From: JAAFIP01 sp043772355
GTDB lineage: Bacteria > Pseudomonadota > Gammaproteobacteria > Burkholderiales > Burkholderiaceae_C
DNA: 8,675 bases
Reading direction: 5' to 3'
NCBI GenBank assembly: GCA_043772355.1
Contig: JAYVGI010000259.1
Span: forward strand, 1 to 8,675
The notes below the pieces were generated by a model. It was not told where the DNA came from. It saw only the letters and a program-made list of their open reading frames with translations, and searched no databases. Below are positions 5,879 to 8,675 of the stretch, piece after piece (position 1 is the first letter of the stretch; the number at the start of each line of letters is the position of its first letter). Made by a program: the position numbers and the translations under genes.

Positions 5879-6820
5879 TCAAGGCAGCGCCACTGACTGC
5901 ACCATCGCCCGCACCTGCTCCACCGCACCGCGCCCGGCATCGGCTACCGGAACCATGCGGTGGGCGATGGTTTGCGGCAGGATGGCTTGCACGTCGTCCG
6001 GGGCCACATAGTTGCGCCCGGCCAATAGCGCCTGCGCCTTGGCAGCGCGCACCAGGGCGATGCCTGCGCGCGGGCTCAGGCCCTGCAAAAACCAGCGGCC
6101 CGAACGGGTGGCGGCGATCAGGTCTTGCACGTAGTTGAGCAGCGGGTCGGCGGCGTGCACGGCTTGCACGGCGGCTTGCACGGCTTTCAGGTCAGCGGGG
6201 GTCAGCACGGCGGGCAGCGCGTCTACCAAATCGCGGCGGTCGTGGCCTGCCAGCAGCGTACGCTCGGCCGCGCGGTCGGGGTAGCCTAGCGATATGCGCA
6301 TCAAAAATCGGTCCAGCTGCGATTCAGGCAGCGCGTAGGTGCCTAGCTGGTCGTGCGGGTTTTGCGTGGCGATGACGAAAAACGGCTGGGGCAGGGCGCG
6401 GGTCTCACCCTCTACCGTCACTTGCTTTTCTTCCATGGCTTCCAGCAGGGCCGACTGGGTTTTGGGGCTGGCGCGGTTGATCTCGTCGGCCAGCAGCACT
6501 TGGGCAAATATCGGGCCGGGGTGGAACTGGAAGCCGCCACGGCCCTCGTTGGCACCGCGCTCGTAGATCGACACGCCAGACAGGTCGCTGGGCATCAGAT
6601 CGGCGGTGAACTGCACGCGCGAGAACTGCAGGCCAAAGCTGCGCGACAGTGCATGGGCCAGCGTGGTTTTGCCCACGCCGGGCACGTCTTCGATCAACAA
6701 GTGCCCGCCGGCCAGCAAGCATGCTACGCAGTCTTGTACCTGTGCGGATTTGCCTACAATGACGGTGTTAAGCTGCTTTAATAGCGTTTGAAGTAACTGA
6801 TTGGTTTGATTGGTATCCAT
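5879..6820 (-). CDS. moxR: MoxR-family AAA+ ATPase
   Basis: This 313-residue cytoplasmic ATPase has the full AAA+ set: Walker A GVGKTT (48-53), Walker B LLADEINRA with Asp112-Glu113, sensor 1 ATQNP (Asn154), the LPESQLDRF arginine-finger region (164-172), and a C-terminal lid with GLSPRAGIALVRAAKA. MoxR ATPases act as chaperones that mature or remodel partner proteins; their genes are typically followed by DUF58 and transglutaminase genes. Here those partners lie on the same strand but 1.7 kb downstream, beyond the DUF4440 gene and the toxin-antitoxin pair. The ATG at 6820-6818 (MDTNQTNQ) was preferred to an upstream in-frame TTG at 6838, although neither has a strong Shine-Dalgarno. An AT-rich palindromic motif (6770-6790) lies in the N-terminal coding part. 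Confidence 0.95.
   Translation of the reverse strand: MDTNQTNQLLQTLLKQLNTVIVGKSAQVQDCVACLLAGGHLLIEDVPGVGKTTLAHALSRSFGLQFSRVQFTADLMPSDLSGVSIYERGANEGRGGFQFHPGPIFAQVLLADEINRASPKTQSALLEAMEEKQVTVEGETRALPQPFFVIATQNPHDQLGTYALPESQLDRFLMRISLGYPDRAAERTLLAGHDRRDLVDALPAVLTPADLKAVQAAVQAVHAADPLLNYVQDLIAATRSGRWFLQGLSPRAGIALVRAAKAQALLAGRNYVAPDDVQAILPQTIAHRMVPVADAGRGAVEQVRAMVQSVALP
6770..6790 (-). repeat. Partial AT-rich palindromic repeat inside moxR
   Basis: The minus strand reads CAAACGCTATTAAAGCAGCT, in frame as part of LQTLLKQLN. It has the left part (CGCTATTAA) and the right end (AGCAGC) of the repeat motif seen elsewhere in the window, with the right ATAGC arm shortened. The weakest of the copies. Confidence 0.35.
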
Positions 6821-6852
6821 CCGCTGACGATAACCCAAAACACTTGTTTTTT

Positions 6853-7794
6853 ATGACTACAGGCTATTTCACCCACACCGATTGCCGCCAACATGAAATG
6901 GGCCCCGGCCACCCCGAGTGCCCCGAGCGGCTGGACGCTATCAACGACCGCTTGATCGGCACCGGGATGATGGACCTGCTGGAAAGCCACGACGCACCGC
7001 TGGCCGAGCTGGAAGATATTGCGCTGGCGCATGGCCCTGACCTGATAGACAGCGTGAGTGAGCTCAACGCGCGGCTGCAAGCCTCGGCCACTGCCCGCTA
7101 CGCGCAGATAGACCCCGACACTTCGCTGAACCGCCACACCTGGAACGCGGTGCGCCGCGCCGCCGGTGCCACCATCGCCGCCACCAACGCGGTGATGGCC
7201 GGCCAACTGCAAAACGCCTTTTGCGCCGTGCGCCCGCCCGGCCACCACGCCATGTACAACCGCGCCATGGGTTTTTGCGTGTTCAACAGCATCGCGATTG
7301 CCGCCAAACATGCGCTGGAGCGCCACGGCTTGGAGCGGGTAGCCGTAGTGGACTTTGACGTGCACCACGGCAACGGCACCGAGGATATTTTGTCGGGCGA
7401 CCCGCGCACCTTGATGGTGGGCATTTTCCAGCACCCCTTCTACCCCGGCAGCGGTGCCAACAGCCCGGCTGAGAACATGCTCAACCTGCCCGTGCCCGCC
7501 TACACCAAAGGCGACGCGATCCGCGAGCTGATCACAACCCACTGGCTGCCCGCGCTGGACGCCTTCAAGCCGCAGATGATTTTCATCAGCGCAGGCTTTG
7601 ATGCGCACCGTGAAGACGACTTGGGCCAGCTAGGCCTGGTAGAGGCCGACTACACCTGGATCACCCAGCAAATCTGCGCGGTGGCGAAGAAGCATGCGCA
7701 GGGGCGCATCGTCAGCTCACTCGAAGGTGGCTACAACCTGAGTGCGTTGGGGCGCAGTGTGGAGGCGCATCTGCGGGTTCTCGCAGGGGTATAG
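6853..7794 (+). CDS. Histone deacetylase family (class II-like) metal-dependent amidohydrolase
   Basis: A complete 313-residue enzyme of the arginase/deacetylase fold. It begins with the family motif GHPECPERL. Catalytic residues are visible: His131-His132 in RPPGHHA, zinc ligands Asp169 and His171 in VDFDVHHGNGTE, Asp250 in SAGFDAH, and the transition-state Tyr294 in EGGYN. Bacterial members remove acetyl groups from lysines, polyamines or other small amides; the substrate cannot be told from sequence. No signal peptide is present, so it is cytoplasmic. The ATG at 6853 was chosen because the family's N-terminus (TGYFTHTDC) follows at once; an in-frame TTG at 6844 is less likely. No Shine-Dalgarno is seen in the T-rich leader. 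It diverges from moxR with 32 bp between starts, so promoters probably overlap moxR coding sequence. Confidence 0.95.
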   Translation: MTTGYFTHTDCRQHEMGPGHPECPERLDAINDRLIGTGMMDLLESHDAPLAELEDIALAHGPDLIDSVSELNARLQASATARYAQIDPDTSLNRHTWNAVRRAAGATIAATNAVMAGQLQNAFCAVRPPGHHAMYNRAMGFCVFNSIAIAAKHALERHGLERVAVVDFDVHHGNGTEDILSGDPRTLMVGIFQHPFYPGSGANSPAENMLNLPVPAYTKGDAIRELITTHWLPALDAFKPQMIFISAGFDAHREDDLGQLGLVEADYTWITQQICAVAKKHAQGRIVSSLEGGYNLSALGRSVEAHLRVLAGV

Positions 7795-7795
7795 A

Positions 7796-7824
7796 TGCTA
7801 TATATTTAGCAGCTGCTCCCGCAT
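7796..7824 (+). repeat. AT-rich palindromic repeat just after the deacetylase stop
   Basis: TGCTA (7796-7800) and TAGCA (7807-7811) flank TATATT, followed by GCTGCTCCCGCA. It begins one base after the stop codon of the deacetylase gene. It shares the GCTAT, AT-rich centre, TAGCWGC and CG-rich tail order with the copy at 961-985. The weak stem and lack of an adjacent long T-run make a classical terminator doubtful. Confidence 0.5.
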
Positions 7825-7859
7825 TGTTTTATGGGGCTAGAAGTGAATTTCTTAGGCTA

Positions 7860-7985
7860 ATGATGCACGACATAGACAATCTGAACGAAGCCCAGTTGGT
7901 TGACCTGTACAACCGCAAAACCGTCACCGTCATCACCGACGCAGGGATGCAATGGACGATGGCCCCGTGTTTCTGCGCAAAATAA
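7860..7985 (+). CDS. Small 41-residue ORF, possibly an internally deleted remnant
   Basis: The reading frame starts with two consecutive ATG codons and encodes MMHDIDNLNEAQLVDLYN followed by RKTVTVITDAGMQWTMAP, ending at TAA. The first half looks like an N-terminal helix and the second like a beta-rich KOW/SH3-like strand pair. I have an uncertain memory of longer small proteins that begin like the first half and end with a segment like the second, separated by about 50 residues. If so, this is an in-frame internal deletion product. No clear Shine-Dalgarno is present. No function is proposed. Confidence 0.35.
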   Translation: MMHDIDNLNEAQLVDLYNRKTVTVITDAGMQWTMAPCFCAK

Positions 7986-8170
7986 CCAGCCCCACCGTGG
8001 TAACGCAAGTGCCATAGGCTCCTGGGCCGCGAGCGCCTTGCCAAAGGCCCGCGCTCAGCGCCGCTTGGGCCGGTGCAGTGGTTGCTGGAAAAAGCAAGGC
8101 CAATACTCTGAGAAGAGTGTGGGTAGTTGTGTGCCACCCGAAACGGAAAAGAGCCGAATTTGGAGGAAAA

Positions 8171-8245
8171 ATGGCCTTGTTCAGGTACCAACTATTTTTG
8201 TACCCATGCAGGATTACTTCAATAGCACTTAGTGCTATGATTTGA
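8171..8245 (+). CDS. 24-codon leader-like ORF upstream of the toxin gene
   Basis: ATG at 8171 has a strong GGAGG (8162-8166) four bases upstream. The frame encodes MALFRYQLFLYPCRITSIAL plus four residues and stops with TGA at 8243-8245, 16 bp before the toxin GTG. Its last codons run through the palindrome at 8222-8238. It could be a translated leader, the end of a lost gene, or a chance ORF behind a good ribosome-binding site. Nothing in the peptide is recognisable. Confidence 0.3.
   Translation: MALFRYQLFLYPCRITSIALSAMI
8222..8241 (+). promoter_or_regulatory. Perfect 17-bp palindrome overlapping a -10 box
   Basis: ATAGCACT (8222-8229) and AGTGCTAT (8231-8238) are perfect inverted arms about one central base. 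TATGAT (8236-8241) is a good -10 box, with only a weak -35 candidate (TTACTT, 8214-8219) 16 bp upstream. The toxin GTG is 20 bp downstream of the -10 box. The layout suggests repression by the toxin system's own antitoxin. Binding is inferred. Confidence 0.55.
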
Positions 8246-8251
8246 TCAATC

Positions 8252-8255
8252 GGAG
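8252..8255 (+). promoter_or_regulatory. Ribosome-binding site fixing the toxin GTG start
   Basis: GGAG lies six bases before GTG at 8262. An overlapping ATG at 8260 is in another frame and gives no family-like protein. This supports GTG as the start. Confidence 0.65.
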
Positions 8256-8261
8256 AAAAAT

Positions 8262-8672
8262 GTGGCGGTTTACAAAACCAAATGGTTTGATCGTTGGGCG
8301 GGCAAGCAGGGCATTAGCGCAAAGAATCTTTGTGATGCCGTAGTTGAGATGTCAGTTGGCTTGTATGAAGCCGATCTGGGTGGGGGGTCTGCTCAAGAAA
8401 AGAATTGCTCGTCCCGGCCAAGGCAAGAGTAGCGGCTTTCGCATATTGGTGGCTACAAAAAAAGCACCCGTTGGATTTTCGTCGTTGGCTTCCCAAAGAA
8501 CGAACGTAGCAATATCGACAAAGATGAGGAAGAAGCGCTGAAGAGTTTGGCTGCCCACCTGTTGTCATTGCCAGATAGTGATTCCATTTCTACATCATTA
8601 ATGTCTAGGCGCGGAGCCGCAGACAGTGCTCTAGCACGGCAAGGCGACGCAACAACGACAGTAATGATTTAG
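8262..8672 (+). pseudogene. RelE/ParE-type (COG4737-like) toxin gene with two compensating frameshifts
   Basis: Three frame segments join into one family-like toxin. From GTG 8262 the frame gives AVYKTKWFDRWAGKQG and on to EADLGGG. One extra G in the six-G run at 8382-8387 shifts it; the next frame gives LLKKRIARPGQGK, then SGFRILVATKK. One base is missing at the seven-A run 8457-8463, after which the original frame resumes with RWIFVVGFPKNERSNIDKDE and EEALKSLAAHLLSLPD. Read straight, translation stops at TAG 8430-8432 after 56 codons. The restored frame ends at TAG 8670-8672, but the last ~30 residues do not look like the family and run through a palindrome. Both shifts lie in homopolymers, so sequencing error is a real alternative to decay. 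The usual XRE-type antitoxin gene should follow but would be outside the window. Confidence 0.75.
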
Positions 8673-8675
8673 AAA
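8587..8675. repeat. Approximately 89-bp imperfect palindrome at the window edge
   Basis: TTTCTACATCATTAATGTC (8587-8605) matches the reverse complement of 8657-8675 at 17 of 19 positions. At the exact centre GTGCT (8626-8630) and AGCAC (8633-8637) form an inner stem around CT. A side hairpin GCGG-AG-CCGC (8611-8620) lies in the left half. The arms may continue beyond the window. It coincides with the point where the toxin protein stops resembling its family, so it may be an inserted palindromic element. Confidence 0.65.

Larger units (their letters stand above)
7795..8170. other. Gene-poor region between the deacetylase and toxin genes
   Basis: It contains the AT-rich repeat at its left end and a 41-codon ORF (7860-7985). 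From 7986 to 8160 I see no gene, RNA or terminator that I can support. Short open frames on both strands lack ribosome-binding sites and family-like sequence. The region has the look of decayed or rearranged coding DNA. Confidence 0.5.

Noticed and set aside
6778..7608. 276-codon minus-strand open frame opposite the deacetylase gene
   Set aside because: It mirrors the highly conserved deacetylase sequence and shows no family motif; it would also overlap the moxR start.
7986..8112. Plus-strand reading giving LLGRERLAKGP then GPVQWLLEKA before a TGA
   Set aside because: It resembles the C-terminal end of some membrane protein families only faintly, has no start codon in frame, and is too short to name.
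7829..8191. Minus-strand 120-codon open frame in the decayed region
   Set aside because: No ribosome-binding site, unusual composition and no recognisable domain; it spans several unrelated small features.

Overview
The window looks like a chromosomal segment of a GC-rich betaproteobacterium, most probably of the Comamonadaceae (Rhodoferax/Polaromonas-like). The reasons are the base composition, the protein sequences, and AT-rich GCTAT...AGCWGC palindromic motifs of a kind I remember as common in that family. I could run no search, so the genus is a guess.

Positions 1-4143, minus strand: a cell-envelope gene block in transcription order DUF58 gene, tgpA (TgpA-type transglutaminase) and mltB (lytic murein transglycosylase, cut by the left edge). 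The moxR-type AAA+ ATPase that normally heads such a block is at 5879-6820 on the same strand. About 1.7 kb separates it from the DUF58 gene. That gap holds a VapBC-type toxin-antitoxin pair (4155-4788) with its own operator and promoter, a DUF4440/NTF2-like gene (4931-5365), and about 500 bp of non-coding DNA. The non-coding part contains inverted-repeat-bounded, hairpin-rich sequence that resembles a small non-autonomous mobile element. Because the PIN toxin gene ends 11 bp before the DUF58 start, the envelope genes downstream may be read from the toxin-antitoxin promoter.

Positions 6853-7794, plus strand: a class II histone-deacetylase-like amidohydrolase, divergent from moxR with only 32 bp between the start codons.

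Positions 7795-8675: a decayed region. It holds an AT-rich palindromic repeat just after the deacetylase stop, a 41-codon ORF that may be a remnant, about 185 bp with nothing convincing, a 24-codon leader-like ORF, a perfect 17-bp palindrome over a promoter, and a RelE/ParE-type (COG4737-like) toxin gene. The toxin gene carries two compensating frameshifts in homopolymers, and its 3' end runs into an approximately 89-bp imperfect palindrome that reaches the window edge.

Functionally, MoxR, DUF58 and TgpA probably act together on a periplasmic process, with MltB as a neighbouring peptidoglycan enzyme. I found no unmistakably new system. The most interesting signals are the palindromic repeat family that appears inside coding sequence (including the MltB lipobox), the fourfold 12-bp repeat that copies the tgpA stop codon, the insertion that splits the moxR block, and the two hairpin elements.
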